A stretch of 64,000 nucleotides of DNA from assembly GCF_014193695.1 (NCBI RefSeq), contig NZ_JACHZR010000001.1:781309-845308 (forward strand), written 5' to 3'. Each line of letters starts with the position of its first letter. Position 1 is the stretch's first letter. Shown here in pieces: positions 35,173 through 42,905 of this stretch. The DNA is from Rhizobium sp. BK316 (lineage in GTDB: Bacteria; Pseudomonadota; Alphaproteobacteria; Rhizobiales; Rhizobiaceae). The notes under the pieces were generated by a model. That model saw nothing but the letters and a program-made list of their open reading frames with translations. It was not told the DNA's origin and did not search any database. Position numbers and translations under genes: made by a program.

Positions 35173-36150
35173 ATGACAGCCGGGACATCGAGCAAATTAC
35201 CCTCTCTCGCCGTTATCATACCCTGCTTCAACAATGCTGAGACACTTGCCGAAGCGCTCGACAGCGCTCTGGCCCAGGATTATCCGGATTTCGAGGTGCA
35301 TGTTTGTGACAACGGCTCCACGGACGGCAGTCGGGAAATGATCGCATCCTACTCATCTCCACTGCTGAAGCCGGCCCTGCACCGGAACACCGTGCCGCGC
35401 ACGGACAATTGGAATCGCGCCTATACTGCCGGCGCGAATGCGGATTACCTCGTCACCTTGCATGCCGACGACCGTCTCGCGCCGGGGGCGTTGCACGCCA
35501 TCGGGCGCGCGGCAATGCGCCACCCTGCCCTGATCCACGGCCGTTTCCGGCAGATTACCTATGGAGGCGATCCCATTCCCGGCCGTCGCTTCGGGTGGAG
35601 TTACAGCAACAGCGGCGAGGCGTTTCGGGAACTGCTGCTGCTCAACAATATGGTCGCGATGCCGGGTGCGACCATCCGCACGGACGTGTTCTTCCGGGCC
35701 GGCCGCTGGGACCCGGCCTGGCAGTATCTGCAGGATATGGAGCTCTGGTGGCGCTGCGGCGAACTCGGAGAAGTGGCATTCGTCGCCGACATGCTTGGCG
35801 ACCACAGAGCCTATAAGCATCCGCAGGCGCTGCACCGGCATGCCGAAGAACATCTTCGCTGGACGACGCGCAAGCTTCGAACCGCCCCAACACGCCGGCT
35901 GCGGCAGGCCGCTGCGGATGGACTGAATGCCTATCTCGAACGCCTCGAAGCGGAAGTGGATGGCTTGCCGGAGATTGCTGCCAGTCTGGTGGACCCTGTC
36001 AGGGCTGCCCGTGCGGCTCTGACGAAAGCGCCGGGCACGCGTGTCGATGCCCTCCGCCGGCAAAGACTGCTGCGCATACGTGCTGCCTCGCGCTCAGCCA
36101 TCGCTAACATCTTTGGAAGACTTTCGCCTTGGCAGGCCCCGTCGCGCTGA
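35173..36150 (+). CDS. Glycosyltransferase family 2
   Basis: A 325-residue GT-A glycosyltransferase. LAVIIPCFNNAETLAEALDSALAQDYPDFEVHVCDNGSTDGS is the nucleotide-sugar binding start; the metal-binding DxD-like segment LHADDRL is near residue 98; WQYLQDMELWWRCGEL contains the ED-type catalytic acid region. ATG at 35173 has GGGAG upstream. A 123-base gap separates it from the nucleotidyltransferase-like genes, but it reads in the same direction and is the likely user of their product. There is no membrane segment. Confidence 0.82.
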   Translation: MTAGTSSKLPSLAVIIPCFNNAETLAEALDSALAQDYPDFEVHVCDNGSTDGSREMIASYSSPLLKPALHRNTVPRTDNWNRAYTAGANADYLVTLHADDRLAPGALHAIGRAAMRHPALIHGRFRQITYGGDPIPGRRFGWSYSNSGEAFRELLLLNNMVAMPGATIRTDVFFRAGRWDPAWQYLQDMELWWRCGELGEVAFVADMLGDHRAYKHPQALHRHAEEHLRWTTRKLRTAPTRRLRQAAADGLNAYLERLEAEVDGLPEIAASLVDPVRAARAALTKAPGTRVDALRRQRLLRIRAASRSAIANIFGRLSPWQAPSR

Positions 36151-36443
36151 CGGACGATGGAATTCGCCAATCCAGACCGACCTGTATCGCTGCGGGCTGG
36201 CCTGCATACCGCCATTTCGGGGCGGCCAATTGATAGTGGGCTGCGATTACCGCCATCCGGGCGTCCACATCCCGTTGCAAGCGAATCCATGTCTGGGCGG
36301 TGCGGCGGTCACCGTGATCTCTTGTGAGAGGGAAGCGGTATTTGCCGCATCTGACACCGGATCAGTTGACGACCTGGATCATCTTGTTGGAAGAAGGCTC
36401 GACGATGACGCGCCTCCTTTGATTTCGAGGCGGCCTCACACTC

Positions 36444-36499
36444 GGACCTCAGTCGGATTCACTTCGGCCTTTGGTCTGATGATGCTCGGACTGAGGTCC
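36444..36499. repeat. Inverted repeat GGACCTCAGTC / GACTGAGGTCC
   Basis: Perfect 11-base arms at 36444-36454 and 36489-36499, 34 bases apart, ending eight bases before the -35 element of the EcfG-type promoter. It could be a terminator-like stem of an upstream transcript or a looped regulator site. Confidence 0.4.
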
Positions 36500-36506
36500 C
36501 AGATCC

Positions 36507-36532
36507 GGAACGCACCGTCTCTCCCGCCCGTT
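36507..36532 (+). promoter_or_regulatory. Perfect EcfG-type general stress promoter
   Basis: GGAAC at 36507-36511, 17 bases, CGTT at 36529-36532: an exact match to the alphaproteobacterial EcfG (RpoE4-type) consensus. The ATG of the small membrane protein is 31 bases downstream. The two-component genes follow and could share the transcript. Confidence 0.65.
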
Positions 36533-36563
36533 CGGCTCCTTGTCGAAAGAGGAGTTTTCAGCC

Positions 36564-36734
36564 ATGGCCGACAGGAACGAAATCCCGGAAATTTCCAGCG
36601 CGTGGAACGCATCCCTGCTGGCGCTCGTCATCTTTCTAGCCGTCATGCTCTATGTCTTCGGCGCTGCCATGTCAGGCGACACCGATCAGTTGACCGCCAG
36701 CATTCCGGGCGCCGACATGATCGAGGTCCGGTGA
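36564..36734 (+). CDS. Small membrane protein under an EcfG-type promoter
   Basis: A 56-residue protein, MADRNEIPEISSAWNASLLA, with one transmembrane helix (SLLALVIFLAVMLYVFGAA) and a short acidic tail. The ATG at 36564 has GAGGAG nine bases upstream. It lies 58 bases before a sensor kinase gene on the same strand. Its size and promoter are typical of small envelope-stress proteins. No family recognised. Confidence 0.65.
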   Translation: MADRNEIPEISSAWNASLLALVIFLAVMLYVFGAAMSGDTDQLTASIPGADMIEVR

Positions 36735-36792
36735 ACTGGAAAAGTCCGGCCGATGCGATAGTTTGAGTGAATCGTCGTAACTCAGGTTGGAA

Positions 36793-38181
36793 ATGAACTG
36801 GCTCACACGCTGGAACGCCCGCTCCCTCGCCTCCCAATTCTTCATCATGGGAGGGCTTGTTTCCCTTGCCGCGATGTTCCTCATCGGGCTCGTCGTCACC
36901 CATCTCATCGAGGACGCCGTCATTCACAATTCGGGTGCTGCGACGGCGCTTTACGTCGACAGCGTCGTCGCACCGTTGCTTCCGGACATGCAGAAGGAAT
37001 CGCTGCTCGACGAAGCAAGCGCCCAGGCGCTCGACGAAACGCTCGGCCAGGGCGCGCTCGGCCGTCGTCTCATTTCGTTCAAGCTGTGGCGCCGCGACGG
37101 CACTATACTCTACTCCAATCAAAAGGAACTGGTGGGGAAGACGTTTCCGGTAAACGACAAACTCGCTCAGGCATTTGCGGGCTCGCTGGTCGCTCGCTAC
37201 GAAGTCGCGAGCGACCCTGAAAGCGCCGAGGAGCGCAGTCTCGGCAGGGCGCTCATGGAAATCTACAATCCCGTGCTGCAGCCGTGGTCGGGAGAGGCTG
37301 TGGCCGTGCTTGAATTCTACGAGACGGCGGAAGGGCTGGAAGACAGCCTCGTCTGGGCAAGGCTCTGGAGCTGGCTGGCCGTGGCCGGTCTGACTGCCAT
37401 CTTCTTCCTCGTTCTCTCCATTCTCGTCTTTCGGGGCAGCCATACGATCGAAGTCCAGCGTAAAGCGTTAAAGGCCAGAGTGGACGAACTCTCCGCACTT
37501 CTTGCCGAAAATCGCGGCCTGCAGCGCAGGCTTCAATTGTCCTCCCAGCGTGCAGCAGCCTTGAACGAGACCTATCTGCGCGGCATCGGCGCCGACCTGC
37601 ATGACGGCCCGGCCCAGCACATCGCCTATGCCTCGTTGCGGCTCGACAGCGAGTTGCTCGTCGATGCCGCGACACAATCGGAAACACGCGAGAAGGAACT
37701 CGCCTGGATCCGCTCCAGCCTCGCCGAGGCGATGAAGGAGATTCGCGACATCTGCAAGGGGCTGGTGCTGCCGCAAATCGAGAACGCCTCGATTACGGAA
37801 ATCGTGAAACGGGTCGTCGAGGCTCATCAACAGAAGACCAACACCACCGTCGACACGACAATCGACGAGGACGATCCGGAACTTGCCCCCGCTCTCAAGA
37901 TTTGTATCTACCGCTTCATTCAGGAGGCACTTAACAATGCCTATCGCCATGGTGGCGGCGTTGACCAAGCCGTCATGGCCACATCGCATGATGGCCACGT
38001 CCGTATCGAGGTCCGTGACCGGGGTGAGGGTTTTGACCCGACGCAGGTGAGGTCGGCGAGCTTAGGCCTTGTCGGTCTTAGAGAGCGTATCGATAGCCTT
38101 GGCGGTGAATTCGACATAAAAACCGGCGAAGGCGGAACGACTGTCATCATGACCTTCGAGCCTATGGAAGCGGAGGAATAG
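36793..38181 (+). CDS. Sensor histidine kinase, NarX/DegS-like (HisKA_3)
   Basis: A 462-residue membrane kinase. Two transmembrane helices (about 15-40 and 190-215) enclose a 150-residue periplasmic sensor domain. A coiled-coil (DELSALLAENRGLQRRLQL) leads to the HisKA_3 phosphoacceptor His270 in GADLHDGPAQHIAYA. The HATPase has the N-box EALNNAYRHGGG and G-box DRGEGFDP. Unlike NarX it lacks a nitrate P-box. The ATG at 36793 is chosen; a TTG two codons earlier is possible. The response regulator starts one base after its stop. The signal is unknown. Confidence 0.88.
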   Translation: MNWLTRWNARSLASQFFIMGGLVSLAAMFLIGLVVTHLIEDAVIHNSGAATALYVDSVVAPLLPDMQKESLLDEASAQALDETLGQGALGRRLISFKLWRRDGTILYSNQKELVGKTFPVNDKLAQAFAGSLVARYEVASDPESAEERSLGRALMEIYNPVLQPWSGEAVAVLEFYETAEGLEDSLVWARLWSWLAVAGLTAIFFLVLSILVFRGSHTIEVQRKALKARVDELSALLAENRGLQRRLQLSSQRAAALNETYLRGIGADLHDGPAQHIAYASLRLDSELLVDAATQSETREKELAWIRSSLAEAMKEIRDICKGLVLPQIENASITEIVKRVVEAHQQKTNTTVDTTIDEDDPELAPALKICIYRFIQEALNNAYRHGGGVDQAVMATSHDGHVRIEVRDRGEGFDPTQVRSASLGLVGLRERIDSLGGEFDIKTGEGGTTVIMTFEPMEAEE

Positions 38182-38182
38182 A

Positions 38183-38806
38183 ATGACATCCATCAAGGTC
38201 GCCGTCGTAGACGACCATCCGTTGTTTCGCGAGGGGGTGACACGCAGCCTCTCCGAGGTCAGCGATTTTGTCGTCGTCGGAGAAGGCGCCAACACATCTG
38301 ACGCGGCAATGATCGCCTCGGATGCGCATCCGGACGTGCTGCTTCTCGATGTGTCTATGCCCGGGAACGGGCTCTCGGTGATCGAGGAGATCCTTTCCAT
38401 AAGCCCGGATACCAAGATCCTCATGCTCACGGCCTCAGAGGAAGTCGATACGCTCGTCGAAGCGCTCCAACGCGGAGCGAAAGGTTACATTCTCAAGGGT
38501 GTTGGTTCCCGCGGTCTGGCGGAAGCGATCCGCACCGTCTTCAAGGGAGCCCGGTACGTCTCCCCGGCGATGTCGGCGAAGGTCATGGAATATTCATTGA
38601 GCGGGCAGGCATCGGACAGAGACACGCTCACCCCTCGGGAGCGCGAGGTGATGGACCTCGTTGCGCAAGGTCTCTCAAACAAACACATCGGCCTGCGTCT
38701 CGATCTACAGGAGAAAACGGTCAAGCATCATATGACCCAGATCCTGACAAAGCTCGGCGTCACGAACAGGACGGAAGCTGCCTTGCGGTGGCGTGAAAAA
38801 CGCTAG
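38183..38806 (+). CDS. NarL/FixJ-type response regulator
   Basis: A 207-residue regulator. The receiver domain has DDHPLFREGV, phosphoacceptor Asp56 in VLLLDVSMPG, Thr in MLTASEE and Lys in GYILKG. The output domain is a LuxR-type HTH (LTPREREVMDLVAQGLSNKHIGLRLDLQEKTVKHHM). It is the obvious partner of the preceding kinase. Its stop codon region overlaps the convergent Gly/Asn-rich gene by four bases. Confidence 0.92.
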   Translation: MTSIKVAVVDDHPLFREGVTRSLSEVSDFVVVGEGANTSDAAMIASDAHPDVLLLDVSMPGNGLSVIEEILSISPDTKILMLTASEEVDTLVEALQRGAKGYILKGVGSRGLAEAIRTVFKGARYVSPAMSAKVMEYSLSGQASDRDTLTPREREVMDLVAQGLSNKHIGLRLDLQEKTVKHHMTQILTKLGVTNRTEAALRWREKR

Positions 38807-39339
38807 CGCAGCAGGCGCGCAAGCCGCGTGCTGTCAGCCGATGTCGCCCGCCTATTGATGATCGTGCGGCCTTTCGAGTCCTTCATGATGTAGCGTCCTG
38901 CACGAAGAGTTTCAGTTATTCCATTCGTATGCCGGACATCGATCGAGCCATCCGTATCTTCGGTCACGCGTGCGCCTGATGTTGAGGGCACACGATCCGT
39001 ACTACCGGCTCCGTTCGAGCTAGATCGGCTGTTCCCACTGCTGTTGCCGTTGCCGCCCGAATTTCCGTTGCCATTACCCCCGCCGCTGCCGCCATTACCA
39101 TTTCCATTCCCCCCGCCGTTGCCGCCGTTTCCATTCCCTCCGCCACTGCCGTTTCCATTTCCCCCACCATTCCCGCCGTTGCCGTTTCCATTCCCTCCGC
39201 CATTGCCGTTTTCGTTCTTTGCGAATGCAGTCAGACTGGCCAGCGACGGAAACGAACCCGTGACATCGACCTTCAGCGGCACAACGGCAAGGACACTCGC
39301 GCCGCAGCCTTTCAGGAAATTGCGCTTGGAGATCACCAT
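38803..39339 (-). CDS. Exported Gly/Asn-rich repeat protein
   Basis: A 178-residue protein. The N-terminus SKRNFLKGCGASVLAVVPLKV looks like a Tat-type signal with KR in place of RR, followed by a Gly/Asn low-complexity stretch from about residue 42 to 105 (units NGNGG and GGNGN). The C-terminal 60 residues (VTEDTDGSIDVRHTNGITETLRAGRYIMKDSKGRTI) form a compact charged domain. ATG at 39339 sits after a GAAGGAA-type site. It is probably secreted or surface-located; function unknown. The repeats are encoded by GC-rich near-identical DNA. Confidence 0.65.
   Translation of the reverse strand: MVISKRNFLKGCGASVLAVVPLKVDVTGSFPSLASLTAFAKNENGNGGGNGNGNGGNGGGNGNGSGGGNGNGGNGGGNGNGNGGSGGGNGNGNSGGNGNSSGNSRSSSNGAGSTDRVPSTSGARVTEDTDGSIDVRHTNGITETLRAGRYIMKDSKGRTIINRRATSADSTRLARLLR
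39010..39219. repeat. Low-complexity Gly/Asn coding repeat
   Basis: About 210 bases of short imperfect repeats built on codons for Gly and Asn (on the + strand CCGCC, CCATT and CCGTT units). The units vary in length, so slippage-driven length changes between strains are likely. Confidence 0.6.
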
Positions 39340-39662
39340 AGTCCCTGTCGTTCTTCCTTGAGTGTCAACTTGAAAACAGGAATGAGATTGACCGCTTGCT
39401 CCGAAATTGCAAGACGGTCAGACATAGGTACCAAGGCGGCTAGGACTTTGGTCCCGGCTCTCTGATCAAGATGAGCGACGGTCGCTGCAGAAGAAGGCGG
39501 CCTTATCATATATGTCCGTCAAACAACGGGAGAAATGCACTGGCGTCTCGGCCCGCTGAACGGCCGATAGGTATTGTCCGAAGCGCGATAGGAATCATAG
39601 CGGGGGCGCACCATGAAATATGTGGGTCGGAGCTCGTATCGGCTTCCGGCAACCCCGGAAAA
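39340..39662. other. Gene-free stretch upstream of the Gly/Asn-rich gene
   Basis: 323 bases between the start of the Gly/Asn-rich gene and the end of the BA14K-type gene. I see no open frame with a ribosome site and no clear promoter motif. Confidence 0.4.
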
Positions 39663-40097
39663 CTACCTTTCAGCCGTCACGCAAGGTTTTCGGGGACCAC
39701 CGTCAAAAGGCTGGTACGTATTGTCAGCGACGTTGTAGGACCGGTAACGCTGCCGGCATAGGCTGAGATGGTGGCCATCGGCCGTCCATTCCTGCTTCGG
39801 CGGCTCAATCGCCCCTGTCACGGTTGCGTCAGGTGGCGCAATGGCCAATACGCCAACCAAATTGGCAGGTTTTAAGGATTGGTTATTGTCGACAACGGCC
39901 TGCTGCGGCGGAAGGCGCTCGTAATTTTGAGCCTTGGGGTCGACGCGCATCGGTGTCGTCGTCCAGAGCGGCGCGTCGAGATTGGCGAAGTGATGTGGTT
40001 CCGGATCGCGCAAGGCGTAGGAAGCAAATCCGTGGCCGCCAATCAGAATGGCACCAAGCGCCGCCAGACAAATGGATGATGCAGCAAGCGACTTCAT
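39663..40097 (-). CDS. BA14K-family exported protein
   Basis: A 144-residue protein. MKSLAASSICLAALGAILIGG is a signal peptide or membrane anchor. The C-terminal motif HLSLCRQRYRSYNVADNTYQPFDGGPRKPC matches the BA14K signature (C--RYRSYD--DNTY-P--G-R--C), first noted in a Brucella immunoreactive antigen; the two cysteines probably form a disulfide. The middle is Pro-rich and unconserved. Function unknown. Confidence 0.8.
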   Translation of the reverse strand: MKSLAASSICLAALGAILIGGHGFASYALRDPEPHHFANLDAPLWTTTPMRVDPKAQNYERLPPQQAVVDNNQSLKPANLVGVLAIAPPDATVTGAIEPPKQEWTADGHHLSLCRQRYRSYNVADNTYQPFDGGPRKPCVTAER

Positions 40098-40360
40098 GAC
40101 GCGATCTCACATTCCTGCTCAACATAGAAATTGGGAATGCCGGGCTCGGGTTCCGTGACGGGCTCAAAAAAATTGCGCTTTTGCTCTTGTTTCGTGACTG
40201 CGGGATGTCCCTGCCCGTGCGGCGCGATCCCCTCGGCCGCTATTTCCGGAAGGCACCCACAACGGATAGGAATTTATTGCCATCGCCCCGATTTTGACGG
40301 ATAGCTGTTTTATCGAGCGATCGGATCCGTCGTAGCAGATCGTAGGCAGAAAGAGGAAGC

Positions 40361-41629
40361 ATGTCGCAAAGAGCGGGCAGCGCCGACCTCCCCCTTCACG
40401 GAGGCCGCGTGCCACCATGGCTGGGCAACCGCATGACCACGCTTGGCGCGCTGATCACCGAGGCGATCGTTCACCATTACGGGCGTGACGAGTTTCTGCA
40501 ACGGCTCGCCCATCCCTTCTGGTTCCAGTCCTTCGGCGCCGTCATGGGCATGGACTGGCATTCCTCCGGCATCACGACCAGCGTGCTCGGCGCGCTGAAG
40601 CGCGGGCTGAAGCCGCTATCGAAAGAACTCGGCCTGCACGTCTGCGGCGGGCGCGGTGCGCAATCGCGCAAGACGCCGGACGAACTGATGGCGATCGGCG
40701 ATCGCACCGGCCTTGACGGTGCCGGCCTTGCAAAGACAAGTCGCCTGGTCGCCAAGGTGGATAGCGCGGCGGTGCAGGATGGTTTCGATCTCTATCTGCA
40801 CGGCTTCATCGTTGCCGATGACGGGCATTGGGTGATCGTTCAGCAAGGTATGAACGGCGACAAGCGTCAGGCGCGGCGCTATCACTGGTTTTCCGAAGGA
40901 CTGGAGAGCTTCGTCAACTCCCCGCATGCGGCCATCGAAGGCCGCTCGCAAGGCGAGATCATCAATCTGGCCGACCGACGCGCGGAAAAATCCCGCCACG
41001 ATCAGCTCGATCTTCTCACAGCGCTTGGGCCAGACCGCATTGTCCGCGAGGCGGCAGCCCTTGCCCTGGCCGCCGATCCTGCGCCCGCGCTGGAGCCAGT
41101 CGAACAGCCGATGCTGCCGCATCTCATCATGCCCGCCCATCACGACGTGCGCGAAAGCGACGTCAATATGCGGCGTCTGCACGGCAACCTTGCCGCAGCT
41201 GCCGATCGCGGACCGGTCGATTTCGAGGATCTTCTTCTCGTGCCCGGCGTTGGCGCCCGCACAGTCAAGGCGCTGGCGCTCGTCGCCGAAGTCGTGCATG
41301 GCGCGCCCTGCCGCTTTTCCGATCCCGCCCGCTTTTCCATCGCCCACGGCGGCAAGGACAGGCATCCCTTCCCCGTACCGCTCAAGGTCTACGACGAAAC
41401 GATCAATGTGATGAAATCGGCGGTCATGAAAGGCAAACTTGGTCGCGAGGAGGAGCTGCAGGCCCTGCGCCGTCTGGACGAGCAATCGCGCAGCATGGAG
41501 CGCTACGTCACCGGCCCTGACCTCAAGGAAATCGTCGCAGGCGAATTCCGGCAATCCTCGGCCTTCGGCGGCCGAAGCGTCTTTGGCTGGGAACAGCCGA
41601 CTGGCGCACCTTCGGGAAAGAGTGATTGA
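40361..41629 (+). CDS. DUF763 protein with helix-hairpin-helix
   Basis: A 422-residue protein of the DUF763 family. The N-terminal block ADLPLHGGRVPPWLGNRMTTLG and WFQSFGAVMGMDWHSSGIT are its hallmark; KVDSAAVQDGFDLYLHGFIV and QQGMNGDKRQARRYHW follow. A helix-hairpin-helix (EDLLLVPGVGARTVKALALVAEVV) near residue 288 suggests DNA binding. The family is found in archaea and some bacteria and has no established function. ATG at 40361 has AAGAGGAAG directly upstream. Confidence 0.85.
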   Translation: MSQRAGSADLPLHGGRVPPWLGNRMTTLGALITEAIVHHYGRDEFLQRLAHPFWFQSFGAVMGMDWHSSGITTSVLGALKRGLKPLSKELGLHVCGGRGAQSRKTPDELMAIGDRTGLDGAGLAKTSRLVAKVDSAAVQDGFDLYLHGFIVADDGHWVIVQQGMNGDKRQARRYHWFSEGLESFVNSPHAAIEGRSQGEIINLADRRAEKSRHDQLDLLTALGPDRIVREAAALALAADPAPALEPVEQPMLPHLIMPAHHDVRESDVNMRRLHGNLAAAADRGPVDFEDLLLVPGVGARTVKALALVAEVVHGAPCRFSDPARFSIAHGGKDRHPFPVPLKVYDETINVMKSAVMKGKLGREEELQALRRLDEQSRSMERYVTGPDLKEIVAGEFRQSSAFGGRSVFGWEQPTGAPSGKSD

Positions 41630-41841
41630 CAGAAACTCCCAGTCCTAGGTCTCTCTCTTTTTTCCGAAACGGCTAGCCGATCAGCAGCTTACCCCAGGCC
41701 TCGACATCGTCGCCGCTGCTCATGTCAGGGCGTTGCCGCCTTCCAGCGTCGATGCTGCGAGAATAGAGCGTACGATCAGCCCCTTTCACAAACGTGCCGA
41801 GCCGCTATGCTGTCATCGCGAACTGAAGGATGGATAATTCA

Positions 41842-42114
41842 ATGATGCAGGCACGGCAGGGGGAGTTGCGCGAGCGGATGACGATCCTTGGCGATGTCAA
41901 TTCTGCCTCATTCGTCCCGTGGATCCGTCGTCATGCCGACAAGCTCGGACTGTCCCAGGATTTCTTTCACACCGGGGCCGACCGAATCGAGCTTGAGGTC
42001 GCGGGACCTGTGGAACTGATCGACATGCTGGAAATGGGATGTTCGCTCGGCCCGATCGATGTCTGGGTGGACGAGATTCAGCGCAAGATTGTAGATCCGG
42101 CCGATACACCGTAA
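41842..42114 (+). CDS. Acylphosphatase-fold small protein, catalytic Arg missing
   Basis: A 90-residue protein (TILGDVNSASFVPWIRRHADKLGLS...AGPVELIDMLEMGCSLGPIDVWVDEI). The order beta-helix-beta-beta-helix-beta and the AGPVELIDML block look like acylphosphatase. The Arg of the usual GVFFR loop is replaced (ASFVPW) and the active Asn region differs, so the enzyme activity is probably lost. ATG at 41842 has GAAGGA upstream; an ATG at 41830 gives four more residues. Confidence 0.6.
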   Translation: MMQARQGELRERMTILGDVNSASFVPWIRRHADKLGLSQDFFHTGADRIELEVAGPVELIDMLEMGCSLGPIDVWVDEIQRKIVDPADTP

Positions 42115-42263
42115 TGCGACAGCATTGATCTGTTGCCTTTAATTTAATCATTGTTGCTAATGCGATTTTTTTATGCAAGCCTCTGACAACTGAGGTCGCA
42201 AGCTCGGCAACAGTGCGCGGCCAGCGGCGCTAAAGTATTGGTAAAATTGAGGAACTGAAAGTT

Positions 42264-42905
42264 ATGCCATCTGATACGGCCGGCTCCTGGACGCCTGTCG
42301 CCCTTTCTGCTGATCTGCCGCCGGCAACCGTTATACCGGCCTGGACGCCAGCAGGATCGATCGCCCTTTGGCGCAGTCAATCGGGGCGCGCATCGGCATC
42401 GTCGGATCGCTGTCCGCATCGCGGGATGCGATTGTCCCACGGCTTCGTGCGCGGCGAGGCGCTCTCCTGCATCTATCATGGCTGGAGCTACTCTCCGGCG
42501 GGAGGATGCATTCGCATCCCGGCCCACCCCGACCTCGTGCCGCCGGAAACGATCCGTGTTGCGGTCCAGACAGTCGAAGAATTGGATGGCGTCATATGGG
42601 TCGCTGCTGGCCAGCCAGCAGCGCAGCCGCCACGCCTTGGCGATCTCATTCCATTGCGCTCGCTGACGGCCGAGGCCGGCATCGCGGAAATCGAAGCTGT
42701 GGCCGGCGCAAAGGCGAATGCCGACGGACTTATCAGCGTCGCGGAATATCCATGGGTCCGGCTGTTGCCGACGCCACAGGGGGATCGCACGCTGGTTCAT
42801 CTCCTGATCGAGCAAAGTCGCAGCATTGAGGATCGGGTTGCCGCGTCCCGCATTGCCGAAGCCCTGCGCCGCCGGGCGGAAGCACGCCAGAAGGAAGCCG
42901 CATGA
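42264..42905 (+). CDS. Stand-alone Rieske [2Fe-2S] protein of a split oxygenase
   Basis: A 213-residue protein. The Rieske ligands are Cys50 and His52 (CPHRG) and Cys69 and His72 (CIYHGW). The N-terminal half is a complete oxygenase-type Rieske domain, but the non-heme iron catalytic domain that follows in ordinary ring-hydroxylating oxygenases is absent; the C-terminal part (SVAEYPWVRLLPTPQGDRTLVHLLIEQSR) is of another kind. It overlaps the catalytic-subunit gene by ATGA, so the two are made together. It most likely passes electrons to that subunit. No reductase gene is seen nearby. Confidence 0.8.
   Translation: MPSDTAGSWTPVALSADLPPATVIPAWTPAGSIALWRSQSGRASASSDRCPHRGMRLSHGFVRGEALSCIYHGWSYSPAGGCIRIPAHPDLVPPETIRVAVQTVEELDGVIWVAAGQPAAQPPRLGDLIPLRSLTAEAGIAEIEAVAGAKANADGLISVAEYPWVRLLPTPQGDRTLVHLLIEQSRSIEDRVAASRIAEALRRRAEARQKEAA

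Larger units (their letters stand above)
36151..36563. other. Gene-free stretch with inverted repeat and EcfG promoter
   Basis: 413 bases between the GT2 gene and a small membrane protein gene. No frame has a ribosome site with protein-like composition. The last 120 bases contain an 11-base inverted repeat and a perfect EcfG-type promoter. A short untranslated RNA cannot be excluded. Confidence 0.5.

Noticed and set aside
39010..39219. Possible CRISPR-like array
   Set aside because: The repeats are short imperfect Gly/Asn codon units without constant spacers, inside a coding frame.
39044..39361. A proline/phenylalanine-rich 105-codon frame on the plus strand
   Set aside because: It is the complement of the Gly/Asn repeat (GGN/AAY codons read as CCN and TTY). 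The exported Gly/Asn-rich protein has a better start, signal and C-terminal domain.
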